Shown here piece by piece: positions 16,084-24,296 of a stretch of DNA of 26,739 nucleotides. Each line of letters starts with the position of its first letter. Position 1 is the first letter of the stretch. The translations under genes and the position numbers were made by a program. The notes beneath the pieces were generated by a model that saw only the letters and a program-made list of their open reading frames with translations, did not search any database and was not told the DNA's origin. The stretch spans positions 1-26,739 of the forward strand of contig DAOPZC010000062.1 in the NCBI GenBank assembly GCA_035353175.1, written 5' to 3'. Origin of the DNA: DAOPZC01 sp035353175. Lineage in GTDB: Bacteria > Verrucomicrobiota > Kiritimatiellia > RFP12 > UBA1067.

Positions 16084-19000
16084 TTACCGACGCCGCTGCG
16101 GCACCCCCCTGATAATGCAGTTCCTCACAGCGTCGGACACATACACGTTTCCGGCCCGGTCAACGGCCAGTCCCGTCACCAGCCAGCCGGATCCGCCCAT
16201 GGCCAAACCGCTGCTCCCGAGGCGGCTCACCTGGCCCTTGGGCGTCACTTTCCAAATGATGTGCTGCTCGCGGTCGGCCGCGTAGAGGTTCCCCGCACGG
16301 TCGCACGCAATCCCGTCCAGCCGTCCGAAACACATCCCCGTTTCGCGCACCGTCACGACCCCGCCATGCGGCGTGATCCTGCGGATCTTGTTGCCGTCCG
16401 CAACCGCCACATTGCCATCGCGGTCCACCGCCAGCGCGATCGGAAACATAAAGCGTGCTGCGTCGCCTTTGCCGTCGAAGCACCCCTGATTGCCGGCACG
16501 TCCCGCGAAGGTCACGACTGTGCCGTCGCCCGCCATTCTTCGCACGGTGTGGTTGTTGTGGTCGGCCACGTAGACGTTGCCGGACGAGTCCATCGCCACG
16601 CCGGGCATAAAGTTGAAGCGGGCCGCGCCCCCTATGCCGTCCGCGTCGCCGCGCAGGTTCGCACTCCCCGCCAAACGCCGCACCGTGCCGTCTGCGCCGA
16701 CCCTCCAAAGCACATGCGCGCTGTCCGTCACATAGCACTCTCCCTCGCGTCCCGTCGCGATTCCGATCGGCGCGGTCATCGCGTCGCGCGCAACGGGCAG
16801 CGTTGTGACCTTGCCGTCCGGCGAGATTTTCCGCACGGTATTGTCGCAGCCGTCAACGACATAGAGCGTATCGTCCTCGCCGATCGCGAGCCCCTGCGGC
16901 GCACGCAGCCGGGCACCGCTGCCACAGCCGTCTTCCGCCCCGGCCACTCCGGGCTGTCCGACAAACACGTCCCAGCTGAACGGCTCGCTCGGAACGTCTG
17001 ACGCACACGGTACACACGCCGCGTCCGCGCCGGGCGCGCTCAGTGCCGCAGAGGCAGCCTTGCCACCCTCGCTCCAGTATCCCGCAACAATCCGGTTATT
17101 GCAGGCGTCCGCCACATAAACGACCCCATCGCTATCCACCGCCACGCCCGAAGGCTGGGCGAAACGCGACGCCGAGCCGAAGCCCTCCGCCGCGCTCATG
17201 CAGTTCGGCGCTCCGCCGAGCGTCGTCACCGCGCCCTCCGGCGAAACCATCCGGATCAGATGGTTGTCCCTGTCCGCAACGATCAGGCTTCCCGTCAGAT
17301 CCACCGCGACATCCGCGGGGCCGTTGAAACGGGCCTGGGCGCCCGTGCCGTCCGCGCAACCCTTCATGCCCGCACTGCCGGCCAATGTCGTAACCACGCC
17401 GCCGGGGATCATTTTGCGGACCACATGGTTTCCCGTATCCGCGATATAAATATGGTCCAAGGTGTCCACCGCCACGCCCGCCGGCCTGTTGAAGCGCGCC
17501 GTGCCGCACGCGCCATCCGCGCTGCCCGGTATTCCTGCGTTGCCGGCCAGCGTCGTCACCGCGCCATCCGGAGTCACCTTGCGGACGAGATGATTCCCGC
17601 AGTCCGCAACGATCACGTTGCCCGCACTGTCGAGCGCCACGCCGGAGGGGGACGTGAACCGCGCCTTGCTGCCAGCGCCGTCCGCGCTACCGCTATTTCC
17701 TGCGCTGCCGGCCAGCGTCGTCACCGTGCCATCCGGCGCGATCTTGCGGATCGTGTGGTTGCCCGCATCCGCGACATACACGTTGCCAGCACGGTCCGCC
17801 ACCGAACCGGCAGGCCAGTTGAACCGCGCCTTGCCCCCCTTGCCGTCATCGCCGCCCGAGGACCATGCGCGCCCGGCCAAGGTCGTGACCACACCGTCCG
17901 GCGTCACTTTGCGGATGACATGCGTGAAATTGTCCGTCACGAAAACATTCTTCTGCCGATCCACGGCGATCCCGGTCGGGCGGCAGAAACGGACGGCCGC
18001 GTCCGCGCCGTCCGCATATCCGTGCCGGCTCGCGCTCCCCGCCAAGATCGTCACTGTTCCCGACGGCGCAATCTTGCTGACGGTCTGTGCGTCGTTGTCT
18101 GACACGGCCACATAGCCAGAGCGGTCCACCGCCACGCCGCGCGGCGAAAAGAATCGCGCAGCGCTGTTCGTGAGGGTCGACACGGCCCCCGCAGGCGTCA
18201 CTTTGCGGATCACCTGGTTCCCGGCATCAGCAACGAACAGGTTGCCCGCGGCATCCATCGCCACGCTCTGGGGGCTGCTGAACTGCGCCGCACGTCCCAC
18301 GCCGTTTGCGCTGCCCGAACTGCCCGCGCGGCCGGCCAGCGTCGTCGCCGTGCCGTCCGCAGCGACCTTCCGCAGAACCGCGTTTTCGGTATCCGCCACA
18401 TAGACGTTGCCCGCGCCGTCCACCGCCATGCCACGCGGCGAACGGAAACGCGCCGCGGCGCCTTTACCGTCCGCATAACCGCCGAGAGGGACGCCGCCCT
18501 TGAGTTCCGTCTTGCCTGCCAGCGTCATCACCGTTCCGGACGCTGCGATCTTCCGGAGGGTGTGGTTGCCCGTGTCCGCCACATACACGTTGCCCGCGCC
18601 GTCCACCGCCACGCCGCACGGCGAGCGGAAGCGGGCGGTGCGGGCCGCACCGTCGGCGTCCCCCTGCTCGCCCGCCCGGCCGGCCAAGGTTGTCACCACG
18701 CCCTCGGGCGTCACTTTGCGGATGACGTGGTTGCCGCTGTCCGCGACATAGACGTTGCCCGCCGCATCCGCCGCAACCCCTACCGGACGATCGAACCGCG
18801 CCGAATTGCCCGTTCCGTCGCTCACGCCGGGCTCGCCCACACATCCGGCCAGTGTCGTCACCGTGCCGTCCGGCGCGATTTTGCGGATCGCATAGTTGTA
18901 AAAATCCGCCACATAGAGATTGCCCGCCGGATCGAACGAGAGCCCGAAGGGCTGACAGAAGCGCGCCTCGACGCCCTTGCCGTCGACATTTCCAAGGCCG

Positions 19001-19194
19001 CCCGGCTGTCCGGCAAAGTTCTTCCACAGATAGCCGTTCACCTTGGGCGCGGCGTGGACCTCCGCAGCCGGCGGTTCCGGCACCGCCGCGCAGCCGGCTA
19101 GAAAAAGAACCGCCATTACCGCAAGCGGACAGAACCGCCAACCCGCTGCGCCATAGAACACGTTACCCGACCCCGAACGTCCGATACGATTCAT
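16084..19194 (-). CDS. NHL-repeat lipoprotein, about 18 repeats
   Basis: This long exported propeller protein has 1036 residues. A lipoprotein signal ends in LFLAGC. The rest is about 18 NHL-type repeats of roughly 43-60 residues with the pattern GVAVDxAGNVYVADxGNHxIRKxxPDGxVTTLAG. Twelve repeats are followed by a linker (about residues 703-741, ALSAPGADAACVPCASD) and six more, which would fit three six-bladed propellers. Repeat 6 and three later ones lack the usual inter-blade loop. NHL propellers bind proteins, glycans or other ligands; no catalytic motif is seen. The start at 19194 has AAGGAG 7 nt upstream. An earlier ATG at 19218 overlaps the previous stop codon as ATGA but has no ribosome binding site. 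It is the middle gene of the operon, 20 bp after the GH-like gene. Confidence 0.88.
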   Translation of the reverse strand: MNRIGRSGSGNVFYGAAGWRFCPLAVMAVLFLAGCAAVPEPPAAEVHAAPKVNGYLWKNFAGQPGGLGNVDGKGVEARFCQPFGLSFDPAGNLYVADFYNYAIRKIAPDGTVTTLAGCVGEPGVSDGTGNSARFDRPVGVAADAAGNVYVADSGNHVIRKVTPEGVVTTLAGRAGEQGDADGAARTARFRSPCGVAVDGAGNVYVADTGNHTLRKIAASGTVMTLAGKTELKGGVPLGGYADGKGAAARFRSPRGMAVDGAGNVYVADTENAVLRKVAADGTATTLAGRAGSSGSANGVGRAAQFSSPQSVAMDAAGNLFVADAGNQVIRKVTPAGAVSTLTNSAARFFSPRGVAVDRSGYVAVSDNDAQTVSKIAPSGTVTILAGSASRHGYADGADAAVRFCRPTGIAVDRQKNVFVTDNFTHVIRKVTPDGVVTTLAGRAWSSGGDDGKGGKARFNWPAGSVADRAGNVYVADAGNHTIRKIAPDGTVTTLAGSAGNSGSADGAGSKARFTSPSGVALDSAGNVIVADCGNHLVRKVTPDGAVTTLAGNAGIPGSADGACGTARFNRPAGVAVDTLDHIYIADTGNHVVRKMIPGGVVTTLAGSAGMKGCADGTGAQARFNGPADVAVDLTGSLIVADRDNHLIRMVSPEGAVTTLGGAPNCMSAAEGFGSASRFAQPSGVAVDSDGVVYVADACNNRIVAGYWSEGGKAASAALSAPGADAACVPCASDVPSEPFSWDVFVGQPGVAGAEDGCGSGARLRAPQGLAIGEDDTLYVVDGCDNTVRKISPDGKVTTLPVARDAMTAPIGIATGREGECYVTDSAHVLWRVGADGTVRRLAGSANLRGDADGIGGAARFNFMPGVAMDSSGNVYVADHNNHTVRRMAGDGTVVTFAGRAGNQGCFDGKGDAARFMFPIALAVDRDGNVAVADGNKIRRITPHGGVVTVRETGMCFGRLDGIACDRAGNLYAADREQHIIWKVTPKGQVSRLGSSGLAMGGSGWLVTGLAVDRAGNVYVSDAVRNCIIRGVPQRRR
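16170..19040 (-). repeat. Tandem DNA repeats of about 165 bp (NHL blades)
   Basis: The NHL coding region consists of diverged tandem units, most about 165 bp, sharing blocks such as those encoding NVYVAD and RKxxPDG. Adjacent units are similar enough at DNA level to have arisen by unequal recombination. This is a coding repeat, not a CRISPR array. Confidence 0.75.
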
Positions 19195-19214
19195 ATCGTC
19201 TCTCCTTTGCGAAG

Positions 19215-21152
19215 TCATTGGACAGCCAATTTGACCAACACGGGATCCAGCGGCCCCAGCGTATAAACCAGGCGTCCGCTCTCTGAACTCACGGGGGCCA
19301 GGCCGAACTCAGCGGTCATGCGCTTGAAACCGCCCGGCACGGTCACCGTCGCCTTCACCGGCTCCGTCGCTCCGCTCACCGCCAGCAGATACACGGCATC
19401 GCCGACCCGCCATACGCGCGTCTCGACCGATGCCGGTCCCTCGCACATCACGGAGGGTGCGGACTCGGCCGAAAGGATAACGGGGATATAGCGTTTGATC
19501 TCCTCCGCCATAGTGCACACCTCGCCCCAACGCCTCTCGAAGGGGTCGCGGTCTTTCATTTTAAAGAGGTCGAAGAACGAATAGAAAACCAGCCCGTTCG
19601 CACCCGCAGCCACGCACTGCCACGCCATTGCCCGCATCTCGGCCAGCGACGGCGCGCGCGTTTTCTCGCGCTCGGCGCCCTTGCGGTACGCGCCCCAATC
19701 GAAGACTTGCGGCACCTGCCAGACCGCCCGCGTATTATAGCTCCGATCGCGCGTAGAGCGCGTCCACGCGAGCGCCGTGCCGACCGGCTTGTCCGGAAGC
19801 GGATACGGATCCGTGCCGATCACGTCAAACGTCTGCATGTAGGCGTCGATCTGGTCGTACTGATAGAGCACCACCCAAGTGGGATGATCCGGATCAAGAT
19901 CCTCCATCAGCCGCTGCCGCATCGCGAGCCGCCCGACCATGTCGGACGGCATTTCGTCGTTGATGTACCAAGCGATCAAAGCGGGATGGGAACCGTGCAG
20001 CGCCACGCGCCGCTTGATTTCCGCGGTCTCGTCGGCCTCGCTCTTCATGCCCGCCGGTGCCCAGCGCGTGCCGGAATAAAAGTCTTTGATCGAATAGATC
20101 ACCTTGAGTCCGCGCGCGTGGCACGCGTCCATCTGGTTCGTCGTCGGACTGCCGTAGGGCATGAGGCAGTTGAACGGTCCCTTGGCGTAAATCTCCAGTT
20201 CGGGCTCCTTCACGCCGCTCCAATACATGCCCAGCGGGAAGAACGGTTTGCCGTCAAGAATCAAGCGGCGGTGTCCGTCGATGTACGCGCGGCGCGCGGG
20301 CAGTTTATCGACCCGGCTGAACCGCGTTTCGGCGACTCCCTTCTGAATGCCGTCGCGCGTCGCGAGCGTGAAACGCACCGCGTACTCGCCCACAGGCAGA
20401 GACGAGGCGTCGGCTGTCATCACCGCGCGATCCGACGTCACGGTGTCCGGTTTCGCGCGACGCACCTCCCGTCCGTCCGCCGCCGAGAAGACGAAGAGGC
20501 CCTCCACCTGTTCCGGCCGCACGCCGGCCTGGCCGAGTGTCAGTCCCGCGGTAAAGGTCACCGGGCCGCCATCCGACACGCTCCGGTAACACGACGCACT
20601 CACCGCGCCCACCAGCGGCGGGTAATAGCGCGCCACCTTCAGATCGTCGAACCACGCCTTGCCGGTCATTCCGCGCCGCACGTAGGGTGCCACGCTGACA
20701 CGCGTGGCGTTGGTGGGGATCGCACGGGTGAAACCGTGCACCCGCTGCCAACCGTCGCTCGAACCGCGCACGCCTTCGGCATACGCGCCGCCCAGATACT
20801 TGTTGCCGTCGTACCACTCCAGGCAGACCGTTGCGCCCGATTCGTCCCCCTGCAGGCGCTCCGTCTTCACCCACACCTCGTAGGCGTAGCAACACCCCGG
20901 CTCGAGCGCCAATTTCTGAGACGGAAAGGAATAGAACTTCGGATCGCTGTTTTCGAAAGCCAACCCGCGGGACCCGTTACGCCCCGCGCCGTCGGCAAAA
21001 CGGTATACCGGCTTGTGCTCATTCCACGCCGCAGTCGCGCCGGTAACGCCGGTTTCCTCGAACCCCGGATTCCGCACGCAGTTGACTTCCGTATCCGCCA
21101 CCGCGCACCCAACAGCCAGCACCCCCGCCCCCCACCAAAATCCCATTCGCAT
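19215..21152 (-). CDS. Secreted CBM plus TIM-barrel glycosidase-like protein
   Basis: This exported protein has 645 residues. After a signal peptide (about 1-19) comes a CBM4/9-like carbohydrate-binding jelly roll (about 22-175, starting VRNPGFEE and ending AWFDDLKV). A beta-sandwich (about 180-290) and a TIM barrel (about 295-560) follow, then a short beta domain. The barrel opens with RRLILDGKPFFPLGMY, a motif of GH2/GH5-like clan GH-A barrels, and has WYINDEMP with Glu400 at the acid/base position. No glutamate is obvious at the usual nucleophile strand (WQVPQVFDWG), so activity or mechanism is uncertain. The start at 21152 has AGGAGG 5 nt upstream; a second ATG follows at 21146. It is the first gene of the operon with the NHL and BNR proteins. 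It probably binds or cleaves plant or host glycans. Confidence 0.8.
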   Translation of the reverse strand: MRMGFWWGAGVLAVGCAVADTEVNCVRNPGFEETGVTGATAAWNEHKPVYRFADGAGRNGSRGLAFENSDPKFYSFPSQKLALEPGCCYAYEVWVKTERLQGDESGATVCLEWYDGNKYLGGAYAEGVRGSSDGWQRVHGFTRAIPTNATRVSVAPYVRRGMTGKAWFDDLKVARYYPPLVGAVSASCYRSVSDGGPVTFTAGLTLGQAGVRPEQVEGLFVFSAADGREVRRAKPDTVTSDRAVMTADASSLPVGEYAVRFTLATRDGIQKGVAETRFSRVDKLPARRAYIDGHRRLILDGKPFFPLGMYWSGVKEPELEIYAKGPFNCLMPYGSPTTNQMDACHARGLKVIYSIKDFYSGTRWAPAGMKSEADETAEIKRRVALHGSHPALIAWYINDEMPSDMVGRLAMRQRLMEDLDPDHPTWVVLYQYDQIDAYMQTFDVIGTDPYPLPDKPVGTALAWTRSTRDRSYNTRAVWQVPQVFDWGAYRKGAEREKTRAPSLAEMRAMAWQCVAAGANGLVFYSFFDLFKMKDRDPFERRWGEVCTMAEEIKRYIPVILSAESAPSVMCEGPASVETRVWRVGDAVYLLAVSGATEPVKATVTVPGGFKRMTAEFGLAPVSSESGRLVYTLGPLDPVLVKLAVQ

Positions 21153-21217
21153 TTCGTCCTCCTTTACCCATACTGAACATATCGTACACGAAAAGCGCTC
21201 CGCACGGAATTCGTTTT

Positions 21218-21247
21218 CGAGGGGATGCGCGATTTCACATCCCCTCG
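21218..21247. promoter_or_regulatory. Perfect 10-bp inverted repeat between divergent genes
   Basis: CGAGGGGATG (21218-21227) and CATCCCCTCG (21238-21247) are perfect inverted copies around a 10-base spacer. They lie between the divergent GH-like and ThyX-like genes. No T-run follows on either strand, so this is not a terminator. It may be an operator for both genes or an mRNA hairpin covering the first possible ThyX-like start codon (21225). Confidence 0.5.
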
Positions 21248-21869
21248 CGGCGGAATCGGATTGCAATCACGGGGGGAAATATGGAAACTATACGACCTTA
21301 TGGACGAACCGGTTTCACTCAAGTATTTCAAGTCCCGATTTTCATGGCGTGACGTGGCCGACGCGGCCCGCACCACCATCCGCATGGAAGAGGGCGAAAA
21401 AGAACCAAGCAGCGCGTGGAAACGGCGCATTCTGCTCTCGGAGCACTCTCCGATCCGACAGATGACGTTCAAGTGGAAATGGGTCAACCTCAAGTATTGG
21501 GTCAGCGTCCATTTCGTGCGCCACAAGATCGGAATCGAACATTTCGTCAGCACCCAGCGCACCGACCGCACCGGGGTGAACAGGGACGAGACGCCCCAGT
21601 CCGCCCCAGTCCACCACGAGTGTTTCGCAAATGCGCAGGCGCTCATTTTCATCTCACGGAAACGCCTCTGCCGCCAGGCCTCGCCGGAGACCACCGCCGC
21701 CTGGCGCCTCGTGCTCGATGAGGTCAAGAAATGCGAGCCGGAACTCCACAGCGTCTGCGTGCCGGAATGCGTCTACCGGGGCTTCTGCCCGGAATTCAAG
21801 AGCTGCGGATACACCGGAACGGAAACCTTCAGACAGGCGCTCGACACCTACCGAGGCGCAACGCCGTAA
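21225..21869 (+). CDS. ThyX-like flavin-dependent thymidylate synthase homologue
   Basis: This 214-residue protein carries a variant of the ThyX signature RHR-X7-S: RHKIGIEHFVS (Arg99, His100, Lys101, Ser109) with exact spacing. An upstream SEHSPIRQMTFKWKW segment matches the ThyX strand and histidine region. ThyX makes dTMP from dUMP using FAD and methylene-tetrahydrofolate. The tail is unusual: five cysteines (170, 178, 182, 188 and 194) within ECVYRGFCPEFKSCGY, where typical ThyX has arginine-rich dUMP-binding residues. It may be a phage-type or repurposed ThyX. The start is uncertain. The ATG at 21225 lies inside a perfect inverted repeat with GAGGGG abutting it; an in-frame ATG at 21300 would give 189 residues but lacks a ribosome binding site. 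It is transcribed alone, or with the pseudouridine synthase gene downstream. Confidence 0.78.
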   Translation: MRDFTSPRGGIGLQSRGEIWKLYDLMDEPVSLKYFKSRFSWRDVADAARTTIRMEEGEKEPSSAWKRRILLSEHSPIRQMTFKWKWVNLKYWVSVHFVRHKIGIEHFVSTQRTDRTGVNRDETPQSAPVHHECFANAQALIFISRKRLCRQASPETTAAWRLVLDEVKKCEPELHSVCVPECVYRGFCPEFKSCGYTGTETFRQALDTYRGATP

Positions 21870-21912
21870 TGACGGGCGTGACGGAAGACGCGGCCGCAAC
21901 GCGATGACCACT

Positions 21913-22005
21913 TTAACGCCTGTTGTGCCGGAGTTTCCAAAACCAGAACAGCAGCCGATGCCACCAGCGCGGCGTGTCGCCGACAGGCGCATAATCGGGT
22001 TTCAT
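21913..22005 (-). CDS. Possible 30-residue tryptophan-rich small ORF
   Basis: A minus-strand reading frame starts at the ATG at 22005 and ends with TAA at 21913. The peptide has a polar N-terminus, then RWWHRLLFWFWKLRH, an aromatic, basic amphipathic segment. The upstream sequence GTGAGT is at best a weak ribosome binding site. It occupies the gap between two plus-strand genes and overlaps a possible promoter for the pseudouridine synthase. There is no homology I can name, and it may be chance. Confidence 0.2.
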   Translation of the reverse strand: MKPDYAPVGDTPRWWHRLLFWFWKLRHNRR

Positions 22006-22010
22006 ATACT
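21980..22010 (+). promoter_or_regulatory. Possible promoter of the pseudouridine synthase gene
   Basis: TATACT (22005-22010) matches 5 of 6 of a -10 box about 21 bp before the ATG. CCGACA (21980-21985) could be a -35, but the 19-bp spacing is long. Confidence 0.3.
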
Positions 22011-22031
22011 CACGTTCAGAAAGTCCCATAA

Positions 22032-22907
22032 ATGGATGATAAATATACCACATCGCAGCCCGCACCGCAAAAGAAGACCGACCAGGATGTGGGAGAACGC
22101 TTGCAGAACGTGCTCTCGCACCGCGGCGTCGCCTCACGCCGCCACGCCGCGGACATGATCGCAGCGGGCGAAGTCTGCGTCAACGGCCAGCCCGTCTATG
22201 AGCCCGGATTCCGCGTACGCCCCGGCAAGGACGACATCAGCGTGCGCAGCGAACTGCTTCCCAAAGAGACCGAGCGCCGCCGCACCATCCTGCTATACAA
22301 GCCCCGCGGACTCATTTGCTCCGCGGACAACTCGCGCGGCGAAACGGTTTGCGACTTCATGAGCCAGCATTTCACGGAACGGCTTGTGCCGGTTGGCCGG
22401 CTCGACAAGGAGAGCGAGGGGCTACTCCTGATGTCCAATGACGGCGAGTTCACAAACTGCATGACGCACCCGCGCTACGGACACACCAAGACGTACATCG
22501 CGCGCGTGGCCGGGCACATGGAGGAAAGCAAAATCGCGACGCTGCGTTCACGACTCGAAATCGACGGTTACGTGATCCAGCCCGTCGAGGTTGAGGTGCT
22601 GAAAGTCGGCCGCGACAACACCCACAAGATCGCCTTCACGCTATCCGAGGGGCGCAATCGGCAGATCCGCAAGATGTGCTCGCTGGCCCACTTCGTGGTG
22701 CTCAGCCTGACCCGCGTACGCATCGGCCCGCTGAAAATCCGAAACATGCAGCCCGGCGAATGGCGCGAGCTTTCGGACGAGGAAGTCAGCGCCCTCAAAA
22801 AACCGCTTGCCCAGAAGCCGCCTGCGCCGAAGCACGGCAGTCCGGCGCGGGGCGGGAATAATGGCCCGCGCCGCCCGGAAGCACGCGGCCCAAGGCCTCG
22901 TTATTAA
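22032..22907 (+). CDS. RsuA/RluB-family rRNA pseudouridine synthase
   Basis: It converts a specific uridine in ribosomal RNA to pseudouridine. The 291 residues hold an N-terminal S4 RNA-binding domain (about 21-70, RLQNVLSHRGVASRRHA and GEVCVNG) and a catalytic domain with the motif GRLDKESEGLLL, where Asp125 is the catalytic aspartate. The later RQIRKM motif is typical of the RsuA/RluB/RluE/RluF family. The S4 domain favours RluB or RsuA, but the target base cannot be told. A basic, proline- and glycine-rich tail (about 265-291) resembles the disordered tails of RluB. It ends only 2 bp from the end of the convergent oxidoreductase gene. The ribosome binding site is weak. Confidence 0.93.
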   Translation: MDDKYTTSQPAPQKKTDQDVGERLQNVLSHRGVASRRHAADMIAAGEVCVNGQPVYEPGFRVRPGKDDISVRSELLPKETERRRTILLYKPRGLICSADNSRGETVCDFMSQHFTERLVPVGRLDKESEGLLLMSNDGEFTNCMTHPRYGHTKTYIARVAGHMEESKIATLRSRLEIDGYVIQPVEVEVLKVGRDNTHKIAFTLSEGRNRQIRKMCSLAHFVVLSLTRVRIGPLKIRNMQPGEWRELSDEEVSALKKPLAQKPPAPKHGSPARGGNNGPRRPEARGPRPRY

Positions 22908-22909
22908 GT

Positions 22910-24202
22910 TTACGCCGTCTTCTCCCGCTGCCCGGGGACCGCACCCTTGAACTCTTCCACCATCGGGACATCACCCTTTTCGAAGTCTTCCGCGCGGATG
23001 GGATAGTTCATGTTGTAGAACGGCGAGTCCTTGTTCTCCAGCAGATCGGACATGCGCACCATCTGTCCGGTATACGCGGCCAATGTGCCGAGCAGGCCGC
23101 TGGCCGTCGCCATGGCGACCTGCTCACCTTCCTGCAGATAGTTCCCACTGAGCAAGCCTGAAAGGAAGTCCGCGTGCTCCATGGTGTACATGTTATCGTC
23201 GCGGCCGGCGATGGCCTTCTCGTCGAACGGGAAGGGCTCGCTCTTTCCGTCCGGGCGCAGGATCTTGCTGCCCAGCACATCGATCTGCCCTGTCGTGCCG
23301 CTAAGCATCGCACAGCAACGGTCGAAACAGCCGTTGATCTGCCGCGCCACGGCATGGATATGAAGACCGTTGTCATAATCGTAATCGATCCCGAAACAGT
23401 CGTAGGTGTTGCCCGTGGAGCGCTGGTGGCGCGCACCGATGCCCATCGCCTGCTTCGGCAGACGGCCGATGAACCAGTTGGCCAGATCGATCTCGTGGAC
23501 TGCCTGCTCAGTCAAATGGTCGGAAGACATCTCCCGGAAGTGATACCAGTTGTTGGCCATGTAGGAGGCGTTGGTGTCCTCGGGACGGCGGGGGCGCAAA
23601 TAATTCGCGGGGCTCATGGCGCCGTGACAACGGTACACCACGCCACCGCGGATTTCGCCGATGATCCCGTTGCGGACGGGGCCGAGCATGCGCAAGGCAC
23701 GGTTGTTGTGGCGGTGGCACGTGCCGGAGAGGATCGAGAGCTTCGCGGCCTTTGCGGCTTCGACCACCTGCAGGAAATGACGCAGTCCCGCGGGATCGGT
23801 CGCGACCGGTTTTTCTGCGAAAATGTGTTTGCCCGCCTTAACACAGGCCTCGGCGTGACGCGCGCGGAAAATCGGAGGCGAAGCCAGCAAGACGATCTCG
23901 GCGTCCGTCTCCATGATTTTTCGATAGCCGTCCGCGCCGCTGAAAGCGAACTTCTCATCGCACCCGTTGGCCTTACAAACCGCCGCGGCTTTCTCCTTGA
24001 AGAAGTCCGCCGCGCCGACCAGCTGCACCTTATGCCCCAGCCGGGTGGCGGCCGCGGTGATGTCCCTCACGGCGCCAGAACCGCGCCCGCCGCACCCGAC
24101 CAGCGCGACCTTAAAGACGCGCTGCGCCTGTCCAAAAGAGATCGAAGGCGCCGCTGCCAACGCACCAGCACCCGCCAGAAAAGTCCGTCTTGAAACGATC
24201 AT
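22910..24202 (-). CDS. Tat-exported Gfo/Idh/MocA oxidoreductase (copy B)
   Basis: This NAD(P)-dependent sugar oxidoreductase-like protein has about 430 residues. A twin-arginine signal (SRRTFLAGAGALAAAP) precedes a Rossmann fold with VALVGCGGRGSG, then the EKP motif (FAEKPVATDP) and the second-domain motif VHEIDLANWFIGRLP. Family members usually oxidise or reduce a sugar ring carbon, with the cofactor often tightly bound in exported forms. ATG 24202 is chosen for AAAGGA 8 nt upstream; in-frame ATGs at 24211 and 24223 are alternatives. It is closely related in protein and DNA sequence to copy A at 25307-26587. It is third in the operon, 94 bp after the isomerase-like gene. The substrate is unknown. 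Confidence 0.9.
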   Translation of the reverse strand: MIVSRRTFLAGAGALAAAPSISFGQAQRVFKVALVGCGGRGSGAVRDITAAATRLGHKVQLVGAADFFKEKAAAVCKANGCDEKFAFSGADGYRKIMETDAEIVLLASPPIFRARHAEACVKAGKHIFAEKPVATDPAGLRHFLQVVEAAKAAKLSILSGTCHRHNNRALRMLGPVRNGIIGEIRGGVVYRCHGAMSPANYLRPRRPEDTNASYMANNWYHFREMSSDHLTEQAVHEIDLANWFIGRLPKQAMGIGARHQRSTGNTYDCFGIDYDYDNGLHIHAVARQINGCFDRCCAMLSGTTGQIDVLGSKILRPDGKSEPFPFDEKAIAGRDDNMYTMEHADFLSGLLSGNYLQEGEQVAMATASGLLGTLAAYTGQMVRMSDLLENKDSPFYNMNYPIRAEDFEKGDVPMVEEFKGAVPGQREKTA

Positions 24203-24296
24203 ATGCTTCATCCTTTCGCTCATCTTCTCACTTCCATCCAGCGGTCCCCCGCACGGTACCTCCATCGCGGCCGCGTGTTCAGAGAACGCGCGCACC

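Noticed and set aside
16170..19040. Regular repeats as a possible CRISPR array
   Set aside because: Units are about 165 bp, diverged, in frame and encode NHL blades. There are no short identical repeats with unique spacers.
19707..21176. 489-residue plus-strand open frame
   Set aside because: It is a shadow of the CBM/TIM-barrel gene on the minus strand: arginine- and histidine-rich with no recognisable domain. GC-rich codon use keeps opposite frames open.
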